A stretch of DNA of 64,000 nucleotides from Chitinophaga horti (GCF_022867795.2 NZ_CP107006.1:3410001-3474000); one strand, 5' to 3'. Counted from the stretch's first letter, positions 54,157 to 64,000 are shown. Program-made: numbers and translations. Notes: generated by a model not told the origin, from the sequence alone.

Positions 54157-57100
54157 TTACAGGTTAACATTAAGACCCACGTTAAACACTTTCTGTAAAG
54201 GATAGCTGAACGCGTTGGACGACAGTTCAGGATCCCAGTCCTTAAAGCGACTAAAGGTGAGCAGGTTAAGCCCGTTAAAGTAAATCCGACAATTGGTGAG
54301 ATAAGCCTTCTTCGCCAGCCTGTCAGGCAGTGTATAACCTACCTCCAGCGACTTCAGGCGCAGGAAAGCACCGTTACGCATCCACCAGGAGCTGGTTTGC
54401 AGGTTGTTGGCGATGTACTTGGTTTGAGTACCCAGGCGTGGATATTTCGCGTACAGGTCCTGGTTTTCTTCTGACCAGTGGCTGTCGGCAAACACCTGTA
54501 ATACCTGCCTGTTGTTGATGAAAGGACTTACCGCAGTTGGGTCGATAAAGAACGAGGTACGTGCGGCACCTTGCAGGAAGCCGCTTACGTCGAAACCTTT
54601 GTAACCCATGGAAATACCGGCACCATAAACAATTTCAGGCACGCTCGGCAAACCGAGGAACACCTGGTCGGCTTCAGATATTTTGCCATCACCGTTCATG
54701 TCGCGATATTTGATATCGCCGCCGCGTGGCGCGCTGTTACCGGCACCGAATTGCTGGGTGGGCGAAGCAGCAGCTTCCTTATCGTCAACGAATAAACGTT
54801 CGGCGATATAACCCCAGCGTACGTTGATTTTCTGACCGTTCAGCAGGCGCCATGGCTCTTCGTAAGCAGGCTGCTCGTAGTAACCGTACTTATTCTGTGA
54901 AAAGGTGAAGTTAGCACGACCGCTCATCCAGAAACCGTTCGTGAAGTTTTTGCTATAGTCGGCAGAAAGATCGATACCACGACTGTCAGTCGTACCCAGG
55001 TTCGCACTCACGGGCGCCTCCAGGCCGGTAGAGCCGGGAATGGACGCGCGGCCCATCAGGATGTTATACCGATGCTGCTTGTACACCTCAGCGATCACGT
55101 TCAGACTATTGAATACCGTAAACTCCAAACCTAAGTTGGTCTGGCGCGATGTTTCCCAGGTTACGTCTTCGTTCGGATAGTTGTTGATGCTCACACCTGG
55201 CCTTACCATAGCGTTATCCTGGCCAAAGTAAGCGGAGTTACCACCATTCAGGTTTACATCGGAAAGGTAGAAGAAACGTTGCGCACCGATAGCGTCGTTA
55301 CCAACGAGACCATGGCTCGCACGGACTTTCAATTTGTTCACCACTTTGGCTAAGTTATCCTGCCAGAAAGGTTCTCTCGAAATGATCCAGGAACCACCGA
55401 TGGTCGGGAAGAAACCGTAGCGGTTTTTTTCTGCGAACCTTTCTGAACCGTTGTAACCAAAGTTGAACTCTACAAAGTAGCGGCTGGCGTAGTTATACGA
55501 AGCGCGGCCCGACAAGCCCAGGTTACGGTAAGGCAGCGATAATTGCAGGCTGGCGTTACCATTCGCATCTACCGCGTTGGCGTACAAACGTTCCTGGCGA
55601 CTGCCAATGAGCGCTGCGGCTATGTTATGGTTCTTACCGAACTGGCGGCTGTAATCAATAATACCCTGGAAGTAAGCAAACGTGTTGATGTCTTTAAACT
55701 GCTCGTTCGCATTAAAACTCAGGTACTCCGTCGCCTGTCCCGGCAAGCTGTTGATCCAGTACAGCGAGTACTTATCTGCCAGGCGGTCGTACGACGAAAC
55801 CTGGTAGTAAAACGGATTGTACTTGCGGCTCAGGTCAAAGTAAGAATAGCGGTTCGTGTTGAAGATGCCTTTAAAGTTCAGGCCTTCTGTGATGAAGTTT
55901 AGTTTCTGGTTCAGCTCCAGCTGTGCGCTCATGCGGGAACGGGAGAACGACTTAAAGCCGCGCATCATTTCTGCATAAGGATTTATGAAACCAGGTGTGT
56001 TAGAGTTGGAACCTTCGGCCGTGGCGTTTCCGAACAGGATGTGGGTATTAATCCCCATCGACGGATCGGCCGGATAAAAGGCAGGGAACCTTACCGGGCT
56101 GGTATGCAGCGCCCAATAGTACAGGTCTGAGGAGAACGAGCCATCTTGTGTAATGGGACCATTGTACTCGTCGAATGTACCGGACAAACGCAGGATTGCT
56201 TCGGTAGTGGGTGTGATATTGATGTTCACGTTAGAGCGCAGCTGGTAGTTTTGCAACTTAACGTTGTTATTGAAGTCGTTCATCGGGCTTACTTTGAGGA
56301 TACCGTTGTCCACGTTGTAAGAACCACCGATGTAGTAGCGCGCTACTTTACCCCCACCGCTAACACTCGCATTGGCGCGCTGGTTATTGGTCTGGTCTTT
56401 AAACATCACATCCAGCCAATCCACTGCGGGGTACACATATGGATTGCTGCCGGGCGCATTGTTCATCGTTTGCTGCGTGAAGAAAATCTTGTTGGCACTG
56501 AAAAGTGTAGCACCGGTTACCTCACGGGTAGCGATCGCCTCGTTGTACAGTTCCATGTAACGAACGGGGTTGGCGATCTTAATATTCTGTGTTGGTTTAG
56601 AGATAGAGTTTTCTAACCTGATGTTGATGCGTGCTTTACCTTCGGCGCCTTCTTTCGTCGTAACGAGGATAACACCGTTCGCACCGCGGGCACCGTACAA
56701 TGCCGTGGCACTCGCATCTTTCAGGATAGAGAAAGTAGCGATATCGTCCACCTGTAAACGGGCGAGGTCGTTGGAGGTAAGCTCCACGTTATCTACCAGG
56801 ATGAGCGGGTCCTGCTTGTAACCGAACGTGGTAACGCCCCTTACGAAGAAGGTGGAGTTATCGAGCCCGGGCTGGCCGCTACGTTGATAGGCTACCACAC
56901 CGGCGATTTGTCCGGCGAGGGCATTGGTCAGGTTACTGGAAGGGATCTTTAATTTGCCGGGGCTGATCGTGGCCACAGAGCCAACCACAGCCTCGCGGCG
57001 TTCTTTTTTACCAAATGCAGTTACCACCACTTCAGAAATCTGTCCTTCATTAGGACGTAGTACAACAGATACCTGCCTGTTAGAAGGGTCGGCCACAAAA

Positions 57101-57407
57101 CGCCCTTCTGCAAAACCAATTGAAGATAACGCGATCACATCGCCTGCGGTTACTTCGAGCACGAATTTACCATCAGAATCGGTAGCTGTGCCTACACTGC
57201 GATCTTTGGCAATGTACACACTCACCCCCGGGATACCGGTTCCTGTGGTGTCTTTTACAACGCCTGCCACGCGAAACTTCGATGGCGACTGCGCTTGTAA
57301 GGAATGACTGAAAAAAAGCATAAGAGCCATAACAGCACGGGGCCCAGGGATAGCGGGCCGGCATGGTGGAATAGGCGTCTGGCCCAGTTGGTAGTGGGAC
57401 GATCCAT
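54157..57407 (-). CDS. SusC-type TonB-dependent transporter of locus D, signal peptide frameshifted as read
   Basis: As read, the frame starts at ATG 57330 with MALMLFFSHSLQAQ, too short to be a normal signal peptide. Another frame supplies one: ATG 57407 (MDRPTTNWARR, then LGPVLLWLLCFF) ends exactly where the SusC frame continues with SHSLQAQ. The T7 run (minus strand, 57317-57311) read as T8 joins them into a 1083-residue protein. Domains: carboxypeptidase-like (about 45-125, VAGVVKDTTGTGIPGVSVYI), plug (about 140-265, LILVDNVELTSNDL, FSILKDASATALYGARGANG), barrel with GDIKYRDMNGDGKIS and a C-terminal LNVNL. No STN domain. Likely AraC-controlled. The short tract may be a base error or an on/off switch. 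Confidence 0.9.
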
Positions 57408-57516
57408 AGCTGAAACTTTGGTTGAAACTGATTTACAATATTTCCCTGTAACCCGGGATTTCTCTATATAGCCTGACAACATAAAAGTACGCCGGGGGGT
57501 AAACGGCCGCAATGCC

Positions 57517-57540
57517 TAATCCATCGATTTTGATGGATTA
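57517..57540. promoter_or_regulatory. Inverted repeat upstream of locus D SusC
   Basis: TAATCCATC (57517-57525) and GATGGATTA (57532-57540) are perfect 9-base arms around a 6-base spacer, 110 bases upstream of the SusC ATG at 57407. This is the strongest operator-like site in the 57408-57564 gap and is a candidate target for the AraC regulator or another factor. Confidence 0.5.
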
Positions 57541-57564
57541 TTCACGGTTAGGGAGCAAATAAAA

Positions 57565-57595
57565 AAGGGCTGTGCACGCATTGTGCACAGCCCTT
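57565..57595 (-). terminator. Strong terminator of the small barrel protein gene
   Basis: A perfect 13-base-pair stem (57565-57577 with 57583-57595), 5-base loop, then T6 on the minus strand. It closes the gene at 57620-58138. Confidence 0.92.
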
Positions 57596-57619
57596 AGGCC
57601 CAATAATGGTAACAAAGAA

Positions 57620-58138
57620 TTACTTAAAGCGAATATTGTATGTGGTTCCGATACCTACCGCCTGGATATTGCTGCCATGTTCCGCGCTTCTGTAAACGCC
57701 GTTATAGAAGGCAAAGAAGTTCCAGTTGTAGTTGTGATAACCCAATTGGGGTTTAACAAAGAAACCGCCTGTATTTTCAACGGGGCCGGTAACAAGGCTA
57801 TAGCCAATATCCGTACCTACGAAGAAGCCGCTTGCCTTAGGGTACCAGCGGGCAAAACCACCCAATGGAACGGTGCCGAAGTGATCATGATCATCTTTCG
57901 GGAAGAAGTGGTTATATCCTGCGGTGAGACCTATGCCCCAGTGTGGTGTTGTCATCAGCTGGCCCTTCAGCTCTCCTCCCAGGGTAAATGCGCTTACCGG
58001 CGCCACCTCTCCAATGGGAACGCCTGCGCTGATCCCTGCTTTAAGCCATGAGTTTTTTGCGGTAATTTCTGTTGCTTCCTGGGCTGATAAACGGCCCGCT
58101 GCCAATACTAATGTTAATGCAATGATGATCTTTTTCAT
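57620..58138 (-). CDS. Small outer-membrane beta-barrel protein
   Basis: 172 residues. Signal peptide ends about residue 19 (GRLSAQE). The mature part consists of alternating aromatic and small residues in short strands (WLKAGISAGVPIG, GGELKGQLMT, WGIGLTAGYNHFFP, GFFVGTDIGYSL, NWNFFAFYNGVYRSA), typical of an eight-strand OmpA/OmpX-like barrel. The chain ends in NIRFK, close to the aromatic C-terminus used for barrel insertion. It has its own strong terminator downstream and lies 122 bases after the locus E SusD. A function beyond outer-membrane location cannot be given. Confidence 0.85.
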   Translation of the reverse strand: MKKIIIALTLVLAAGRLSAQEATEITAKNSWLKAGISAGVPIGEVAPVSAFTLGGELKGQLMTTPHWGIGLTAGYNHFFPKDDHDHFGTVPLGGFARWYPKASGFFVGTDIGYSLVTGPVENTGGFFVKPQLGYHNYNWNFFAFYNGVYRSAEHGSNIQAVGIGTTYNIRFK

Positions 58139-58207
58139 AAAGATTGCTTTGGTTACAACATCACATTTACAAACAGCGTACCAACCGTGCCGGCTCTGCC
58201 ATAAAAA

Positions 58208-58237
58208 AGCGCACCGCAGCTTTCGCCACGGTGCGCT
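58208..58237 (-). terminator. Rho-independent terminator of locus E SusD
   Basis: Perfect 9-base-pair GC-rich stem (58208-58216 with 58229-58237), 12-base loop, T6 on the minus strand, 23 bases after the SusD stop. Confidence 0.88.
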
Positions 58238-58260
58238 GGTGCTGCTTTTAGTGCGCTCGT

Positions 58261-59972
58261 CTAGTTTTGCGTCAGTACACCCTGACTACGGTCGATCTGC
58301 TGTTGCGGGATCGGGTAAATGGCATCGCTGGCATCAAAAGTGAGGCCTGCAAAGGACGAAAGTATACCGCCTTCGAAGGCTGAATAGCTTTCCAACACTG
58401 TTTTAGCGGTACCCCACCGTACGAGGTCATAGAAACGATGGCCCTCCAATGCCAGCTCCAGCCGCCGCTCGAACATCAGGGCGTTCCTGGCATAGGCTAC
58501 GTTGGCGAAGGCAGGATATTGATTTACGCGGTACACAGCGGCTGCTCCCCGTCTATCTGTTTAGCCGGCAGCAACGCCGCGCGTGCGCGGATAAGATTGA
58601 TCAGCCTTAGGGCTTCGGCCAGGTTCACCGCCGGACCGTCTATATGACACTCTGCGGCCATCAGGTATACGTCGGCCAGGCGAATGATGTTTACGTTCAG
58701 CCCGGTGATTTGCAGTGCGCCTTTCACGGCTTGCCCTCCGAACTGCTCTTTTTCGATCATGTGTTTCATGCCTACAAACGGACCAGCGTATGCCGGGTCA
58801 CGAATCCAGGCGTCGCCTTCCATCAGTCCCCAATCACGATAAGGTACGCCCCTGCGGCCTACGGTGTAATCGAGGCGGGGGTCTACCACTACGGTTTGAT
58901 CAGGTTTGAAGTTTGTTTTAGCTGCACCGGTCAAACCGTAATCGGATTTGATCGGGTTAGCGCGGTAGGTGTTGTCGAGATAAGGCAAACCTGCAGCAGT
59001 TGTTTTAAAGGCATTTACCAGGTCGAACGTGGGCTGAAAGAAGCCGCAGCAGTTCACCGGTGCATTACCGTAAAAGCCTCCTAACATGTCGCCTATGTTG
59101 GCGTTATCGCCGCTACCATCGGGGTTTACTGCGTGCTGTGCAGCAAAAATGGATTCCGGGCCGTTCTCTTTGGTTACATCGAAGTTATCGGTGAAAGGCA
59201 CTTGCGTGATCACCGGTTTGGCTGCTATCACAGTATTAAACAGTGGCAGGGCTTCCGCATATTTCTTTTGATAGAGATATACTTTGCCGAGATATGCCTG
59301 TGCTGCGAGTTTATCAACACGCCCTACTTCATTTTTAGGCTTGGCGTTGGTAAGATTGGCGATCGCAAACTGCAGGTCAGCTTCGATCTTTGGATATACT
59401 TCTGCATCGTTTTTTACCTGGGCTGCCTGTTCGGTAGTCATGGTTTCGTCGATGTAAGGCAGTTTTACGAACACCCTGCGCAGGAAAAAGTAGTAGTGCG
59501 CGCGGAGTAAACGTGCTTCTGCCTGTACTTCGAGTGCACGCGCGTCGCTGAATTTCGGACCGCTGCCCTGCTGCACCACGGCGATCGTACGCAGTACGTT
59601 ATTACAACGGGCGATGCCTTCGAAATAACGGTTCCACATTACCTCGAGGTTGTCGTTGGTACTGGTTACCTGGTATAGTTCGATCTGGTTCATATTAGGC
59701 TGGTCACCATTGTTACTGCCTTTATGGGCATTATCGGCCGCTACCTCGCCTATCAGCCACTGGCTGGGTGCGGATGCGTAGTTGCCCCAGGTGCCGCTTA
59801 CGTTGCCGTTTAACAGGCCATATGCACCAATCAGTAAACCTTCTACTCCCTCCGGAGTAGCCAGTTGTGAGCCCACCAGTTCTCCCTGCGGCGTAAGCTT
59901 CAGGAAGTCGCCGCTACAACCAGACATGACGGCCACCAGTAAAACGTAGATTGAATATTTTATCTTTTTCAT
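58261..59972 (-). pseudogene. RagB/SusD family lipoprotein of locus E, frameshifted near the C-terminus
   Basis: Frame one (59972 to 58524) gives a lipoprotein (MSGC, Cys19; then SGDFLKLTPQGELVG) with the SusD core (ALEVQAEARLLRAHYYFFLRRVF, DKLAAQAYLGKVYLYQKKYA) and stops after INLIRARAALLPAKQIDGEQ. Frame two (to 58261) continues with YPAFANVAYARNALMFERRLELALEGHRFYDLVRWG, the family's C-terminal signature. Adding one G to the G4 run (minus strand, 58550-58547) restores DGGAAAVYRVNQYP and a full 570-residue protein. As read, the last 90 residues, including the ERR-E-EL motif that packs against the core, are lost. Partner of the 59990 SusC, 17 bases away. Confidence 0.9.
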
Positions 59973-59989
59973 GATTTGAAGCTTTTGAG

Positions 59990-62900
59990 TTAGAAACCTG
60001 CTGTTACGCCTAAAATGTACTGCCTGCCCACCGGATAAATACCGAAGTCAACGCCCAGTGCCGAGAAGGTACTGTTGGTTTGGCTTACTTCCGGGTCCAG
60101 ACCGGTGTATTTGGTCAGCGTAAAGAGGTTGGTACCACCCGCATATACACGCAGGTTTTTCACTTTACCCCCCAGGGCTTTTTCCATTGGGATGGTATAA
60201 CCGATCTGCAGGTTCTTCATCCTGAAATAGCTGCCATCCTGCACATAGTAGCTGGAAGAAGCATATTCGAAGTCAGAGGCGCCCCTGTAAGGAGAAGGAA
60301 TTTTGCTGCTCGTATTGGTCGGGCTCCACGCACCGAGCATCCGGGTGCTGGCAGAGCCGTCGAAGGTGGTAAAGTCTGTGAAATAACGTGTAGCCTCATA
60401 CAGGTCGTTACCCTGCGAGCCGTTGAAGAACGCCGCCAGGTCGAAATTGCGGTATTTCAGGTTTAAGCTGAAAGAATACAGGAAGTCCGGATGCGGGTTA
60501 CCAATGATGGTACGGTCGTTCGGATCGATCTTACCATCGGGTTTACCCTCAGGACCAGAAATATCCTGGTATTTCAAACCGCCTACCCTTGCACGGTCGT
60601 AAGACGGACCAGCCGTTACTTCCTGTGCGTTCTGGTAAATGCCGGCAACTTTGTAACCGTAGAAAGAACCGAATGGCGCGCCGGCTTTCAGTACGCTGGT
60701 GCTAAGGCTCCTGAACGCACCGTATAATTGCTGGCTGACAGAAGGCGCCAGCGCTACTATTTCGTTCACGTTGCGGGAGAAGTTCACACCGAAGTCGAGA
60801 CTGAAGTCGCGCTTGGCAGTGTAATGATAATTGAGGCTGATCTCGATACCATCGTTTTGCATATCGCCGATGTTTACGAACGGCGTTGATCCTTCACCAC
60901 TAGCCATAGATGGCAGCGGCAGGTTGTACAACATGTCTTTCGTTTTACGGGTATACCAATCAAACGATCCATCCAGTACGCCAGACATGAGTGAGAAGTC
61001 TAAGCCCACGTTGAGAGACCGCAGCTCTTCCCATTTAATGCCTGGATTAGCATAGGCATTTTGCCAAACACCGGTTTGTACACCGCTGCCTGTAATTGGA
61101 TAAGCAGCGTTGCCCAATGCGCTTTCAAAACGTGCCAGGTATTGGAAGCCCGGAATACGCTGGTTACCGGTAACACCATAACCTGCACGTACCTTCAGGT
61201 CTTCAAGCCAACTTACGTCCTGCATGAAAGCCTCTTCCGATAAACGCCAGGCCACACTACCTGCGGGGAAGGTACCGTATTTGTTATCCGGGCCAAAGTT
61301 AGAAGAACCGTCGCGGCGTACAGTGGCACTCAACAGGTATTTGTCGGCAAAGGCATAGTCGGCCCGTCCGAAAATAGAGAAGAGCGAGTTGATACCGCCG
61401 GTGCTGTTGTTATTGATATTCGCAGAGCCCCGTGACAGGTAGTAATAATCGAGGTTACCCAGGAGGAAAAACTCGTTCCTGCCGCCCGTGAGCGAGCGGC
61501 CACGGTATTTATAGGCTTCTATGCCACCTAATACGGTGAGTACATGTTTACCCGCAGTCAATTTGTAGGTAAGCGTGTTGGTCCACGTCCAGTCCTTATT
61601 ATAGCCGGAGTTTTCGCTCAGACTGTTCGCGTTGCTACCTTCAGAGAACTCCAGGTTAGGATAACCGATGGTCATACCGGAGTAGTTCTCGTAACGAACA
61701 CCAAAGCTGGTTTTAGCCGTCAGACCTTTAATGATGTCTACTTCGCCGAATACGTTACCGAAGAAGAAGTTACGTTTCTGCACGTTGTCCTTTGCGCGAT
61801 ACAACATCGCTAACGGGTTTTGCGCGTTCCCCAGCTTGTCGCCGCGGCTGCCTGCAAAGTTACCATTGATGTCGTAAACAGGAATGATCGTAGGAATACG
61901 GTAAGCAAAACCCAACGCACTACCTTCTCCCTGGTAATCGCCGGAAACGTTCGGGTTCACACCAACACCGAAGAACTCTTCGTAGCTGTATTGCATGTTT
62001 TCGCCGAAGCGTACCCTATCGTCGAAGATTTTGAACGTAGTGTTGGAACGAACGTTATAACGCTCGTAACCGGTGTGGCGTACAATACCTTCCTGGCCCA
62101 TATAACCGCCGGAGATTGCGTAGGTAGCATTTTCACCACCACCATTTACGTTCAGCTGATAATTCTGAATCGGCGCATCGCGCGTGATTTCGCGGAACCA
62201 GTCAGTACCTTGTTTGTTGGCGCGGGTTATCTGATAGAAAGTACCTCCATCGCGGCTATAGTTATATTTGGTAGGATCTGCATCCGCAGCAGTTACGTTC
62301 TGACCGGTAGCTTTACCCGCTACCAGGTAGTCGGGCAGTACGGGCGTGGTGCCGGTGCCGTAGTTGCTGCCTGTAGTTTCAGCAGTGCCGGGCGTAATAC
62401 CTGCATTCTTAAAAGACTGGAAGAGGTAGTCAGCATACTGCGTAGGATTCATCATTTCAGGGAATGAGTTGCGCTGTGGTACCTGTACGCCGTAGTAAGC
62501 GTCGAGGGTAACGCGGGGCGGGCCCTGGATACCTTTTTTAGTGGTGATGATCACTACGCCGTTGTTAGCGCGGGCACCGTAAATAGAGGCGGCAGAAGCA
62601 TCTTTCAACACCTGCAGGCTCTCGATATCGCCGGAGCTTAACCAGCTCAATTTACCCTCGTACGGAACACCGTCTACCACATACAGCGGATCGTTGTTGT
62701 TAATGGTACTAAAACCCCTGATCCTGATCTGTGGTGTAGCACCGGGAGCGCCATCGCTGATGATCTGTACACCCGTAGCTTTACCTTGCAAGGCCTCTAC
62801 AGGGCTGGCAGCCGGTTGTTGTTTCATCTGTTTAACATTCACCACCGCAACGGAACCGGTAAGGTCTTTCACCCTTTGGGAAGAGTAACCCGTTACCACT

Positions 62901-63256
62901 ACTTCGTTCAGCTGACTGTTAGAAGAGGCAAGTGTTTGGTCGTACGTAGATACGCCCGCTTCTACCGTAAATGTTTTTTGTGTAAAACCAACGGAGCTTA
63001 ATACGATAACGTCGCCCGGTTTGGCATTGAGTTTAAAGTTGCCATCACCATCGGTCATAGCGCCTTTAGTTGTGCCTTTGATCTGAACCGCAACACCAGG
63101 GATAGGCGTTTTATCTTCCTCATTAATGATGCGGCCTTTAATGCTTACTTCCTGGTAAATGCCCGCCTGTGCCGATAGCACGAGGAAGAATGCCAGGGTA
63201 AAGACAAGGGATACCCGTATTGCTTCGGGTAAAGCAAATTTTGTTCGTTTTTTCAT
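59990..63256 (-). CDS. SusC-type TonB-dependent transporter of locus E
   Basis: 1088 residues. Signal peptide ends about residue 31 (LVLSAQAG). Carboxypeptidase-like domain (about 37-115, IKGRIINEEDKTPIPGVAVQI), plug (about 120-250: NEVVVTGYSSQ, PLYVVDGVPYEGKL, LQVLKDASAASIYGARANNGV), barrel with the late GGLKYQDISGPEGKPDGKID and a C-terminal LGVTAGF. No STN domain and no regulator adjacent in the window. Intact, unlike its SusD. The upstream region 63257-63781 should carry its promoter; direct repeats are noted at 63353. Confidence 0.94.
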   Translation of the reverse strand: MKKRTKFALPEAIRVSLVFTLAFFLVLSAQAGIYQEVSIKGRIINEEDKTPIPGVAVQIKGTTKGAMTDGDGNFKLNAKPGDVIVLSSVGFTQKTFTVEAGVSTYDQTLASSNSQLNEVVVTGYSSQRVKDLTGSVAVVNVKQMKQQPAASPVEALQGKATGVQIISDGAPGATPQIRIRGFSTINNNDPLYVVDGVPYEGKLSWLSSGDIESLQVLKDASAASIYGARANNGVVIITTKKGIQGPPRVTLDAYYGVQVPQRNSFPEMMNPTQYADYLFQSFKNAGITPGTAETTGSNYGTGTTPVLPDYLVAGKATGQNVTAADADPTKYNYSRDGGTFYQITRANKQGTDWFREITRDAPIQNYQLNVNGGGENATYAISGGYMGQEGIVRHTGYERYNVRSNTTFKIFDDRVRFGENMQYSYEEFFGVGVNPNVSGDYQGEGSALGFAYRIPTIIPVYDINGNFAGSRGDKLGNAQNPLAMLYRAKDNVQKRNFFFGNVFGEVDIIKGLTAKTSFGVRYENYSGMTIGYPNLEFSEGSNANSLSENSGYNKDWTWTNTLTYKLTAGKHVLTVLGGIEAYKYRGRSLTGGRNEFFLLGNLDYYYLSRGSANINNNSTGGINSLFSIFGRADYAFADKYLLSATVRRDGSSNFGPDNKYGTFPAGSVAWRLSEEAFMQDVSWLEDLKVRAGYGVTGNQRIPGFQYLARFESALGNAAYPITGSGVQTGVWQNAYANPGIKWEELRSLNVGLDFSLMSGVLDGSFDWYTRKTKDMLYNLPLPSMASGEGSTPFVNIGDMQNDGIEISLNYHYTAKRDFSLDFGVNFSRNVNEIVALAPSVSQQLYGAFRSLSTSVLKAGAPFGSFYGYKVAGIYQNAQEVTAGPSYDRARVGGLKYQDISGPEGKPDGKIDPNDRTIIGNPHPDFLYSFSLNLKYRNFDLAAFFNGSQGNDLYEATRYFTDFTTFDGSASTRMLGAWSPTNTSSKIPSPYRGASDFEYASSSYYVQDGSYFRMKNLQIGYTIPMEKALGGKVKNLRVYAGGTNLFTLTKYTGLDPEVSQTNSTFSALGVDFGIYPVGRQYILGVTAGF

Positions 63257-63352
63257 CTTTGCAGAATTAAATTTTCAACAATGCTTTATATGCGCGCGCG
63301 AGAGCGCCACACATACATTTTCTGCGGGTTTAAGTGTTAAGAATTAAAATCT

Positions 63353-63374
63353 ACATGACGCATTTAACATGACG
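63353..63374. repeat. Direct repeat upstream of locus E SusC
   Basis: ACATGACG occurs at 63353-63360 and 63367-63374 (14-base period), about 100 bases before the SusC ATG. Possible regulator site. The rest of the 525-base gap 63257-63781 shows no gene, hairpin terminator or clear promoter that I can support. Confidence 0.3.
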
Positions 63375-63781
63375 TGTAATTAATAAACAAGCAGCCAACG
63401 ATGATAGATAAAAGCTGCAGGATGGATGCGCATGTAATTCTGTTAGTGTTGTTTGCGGTGCTACCGCCTTCGATTTAGCGTCGATTTTTTTCTGATCATA
63501 AACAAGTTTAAACGTGGTAAAAAATCACCCCTGCCCGGACAGTAAACCGGTCATGAGGCATGAAAAGCCTTTGAAATAAGATAGAGGCAGTATGGCGCGA
63601 AAAATGGTCTGTTTGGGCGTTCAACGGATACCCCGCAAGAAAAAATGCTCTTTACGATTAGATTCTGGTCCTGAAAAAAACATCTTCTAATGGGGGATCT
63701 AAGTAGTTGTTTTTAGTTTTAAATAATCATAACGTGTTGTCAAATTCTCATAAACGTACTTTAAAATGGCTGGTAATAAAA

Positions 63782-63961
63782 CTACGCTTTCTTTATAGAA
63801 AATCCAAATGCTAATTTTCCCCAAATGAAGATTTGCCGGGCTTTGCGCAAAAGCTGCCCAAAGTGGTGCCGCACATATCGTATAACGATGTACAGCCCTC
63901 TTTCGTCATCGGTCATGAAATGAGGCTTACACTCGGCCCATATTTTTTTCCCACCTCCCAT
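63782..63961 (-). CDS. Possible small hypothetical protein, 59 residues
   Basis: Open frame from ATG 63961 (TTG 63997 is the far end, directly after an in-frame stop at 64000-63998). The product is basic with a hydrophobic C-terminal stretch (IFIWGKLAFGFSIKKA). It has a purine-rich segment at its start but no family I recognise and no neighbour to support it. It could be a chance frame. Confidence 0.25.
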   Translation of the reverse strand: MGGGKKIWAECKPHFMTDDERGLYIVIRYVRHHFGQLLRKARQIFIWGKLAFGFSIKKA

Positions 63962-64000
63962 AGGAAGTATGAAATAAATAATGCAACTTTGCTTCAATTA

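Noticed and set aside
61820-62467. 215-residue plus-strand frame inside the locus E SusC
   Set aside because: Mirror of the SusC barrel codons; no start region or domain.
1-64000. CRISPR array, tRNA, rRNA or insertion sequence
   Set aside because: No spaced repeats with unique spacers, no tRNA-like cloverleaf or transposase reading frame was seen on either strand.

Overview
The window looks like chromosomal DNA of a Bacteroidota member, most likely Chitinophagaceae (Chitinophaga-like). It holds six SusC/SusD pairs, FecR anti-sigma proteins next to SusC receptors with an extra N-terminal STN signalling domain, lipoproteins with Lys-Asp/Glu-rich residues after the lipobox cysteine, and TlpA-type thioredoxins at the ends of nutrient-uptake operons. 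The genus is an inference from protein style only. No tRNA, rRNA, CRISPR array, transposase or phage gene was seen.

Layout. (A) 1-8081: end of a fecR gene, a 5' hairpin, STN-SusC, SusD, a frameshifted DUF1735 + F5/8 lipoprotein, a TlpA-like thioredoxin, terminator. (B) 8290-19804: divergent LacI regulator with a perfect palindromic operator, two tandem SusC/SusD pairs, a small lipoprotein, terminator. (b1) 19848-25050: serine hydrolase, M48 peptidase, a small alpha/beta hydrolase and an SDR oxidoreductase. (C) 25123-38775: ECF sigma factor, heptad-repeat coiled-coil protein, FecR, the same type of 5' hairpin, STN-SusC, SusD, DUF4843 lipoprotein, PKD-like lipoprotein, TlpA and a large zinc metalloprotease, closed by a bidirectional terminator. 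(c1) 38788-44403, minus strand: the imuA-imuB-dnaE2 mutagenesis cassette with a candidate SOS operator; dnaE2 is frameshifted as read. (c2) 44502-48743: alpha/beta hydrolase, DUF2625, sugar O-acetyltransferase, DUF416, two unknown small proteins and YwbE. (D) 48832-57407: AraC regulator converging on a minus-strand SusC-SusD-DUF5000-DUF4998 operon. (E) 57620-63256, minus strand: SusC-SusD, then a small outer-membrane barrel protein. The last 745 bases are mostly non-coding.

How the genes work together. Loci A and C are trans-envelope signalling systems: ligand binding at SusC/SusD is expected to be passed through the STN domain to FecR in the inner membrane, freeing an ECF sigma factor. Loci B and D use one-component regulators (LacI, AraC). 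None of the five SusCD loci carries a recognisable glycoside hydrolase or polysaccharide lyase here; locus C carries a metalloprotease and thioredoxin, which suggests peptide or protein use rather than glycan use. The imu cassette is a separate DNA-damage tolerance unit.

Main caution and main discovery. Four genes (DUF1735 lipoprotein, dnaE2, the SusC of locus D, the SusD of locus E) are each broken by one base, each time at a homopolymer (A5, A5, T7, G4), and in each case correcting one base restores a full-length protein. This is either a consensus-error signature or, for the SusC whose signal peptide is hit, possibly phase variation. The most novel-looking biology is the hairpin plus leader shared by the two STN-SusC genes, and the coiled-coil gene between sigma factor and FecR in locus C.
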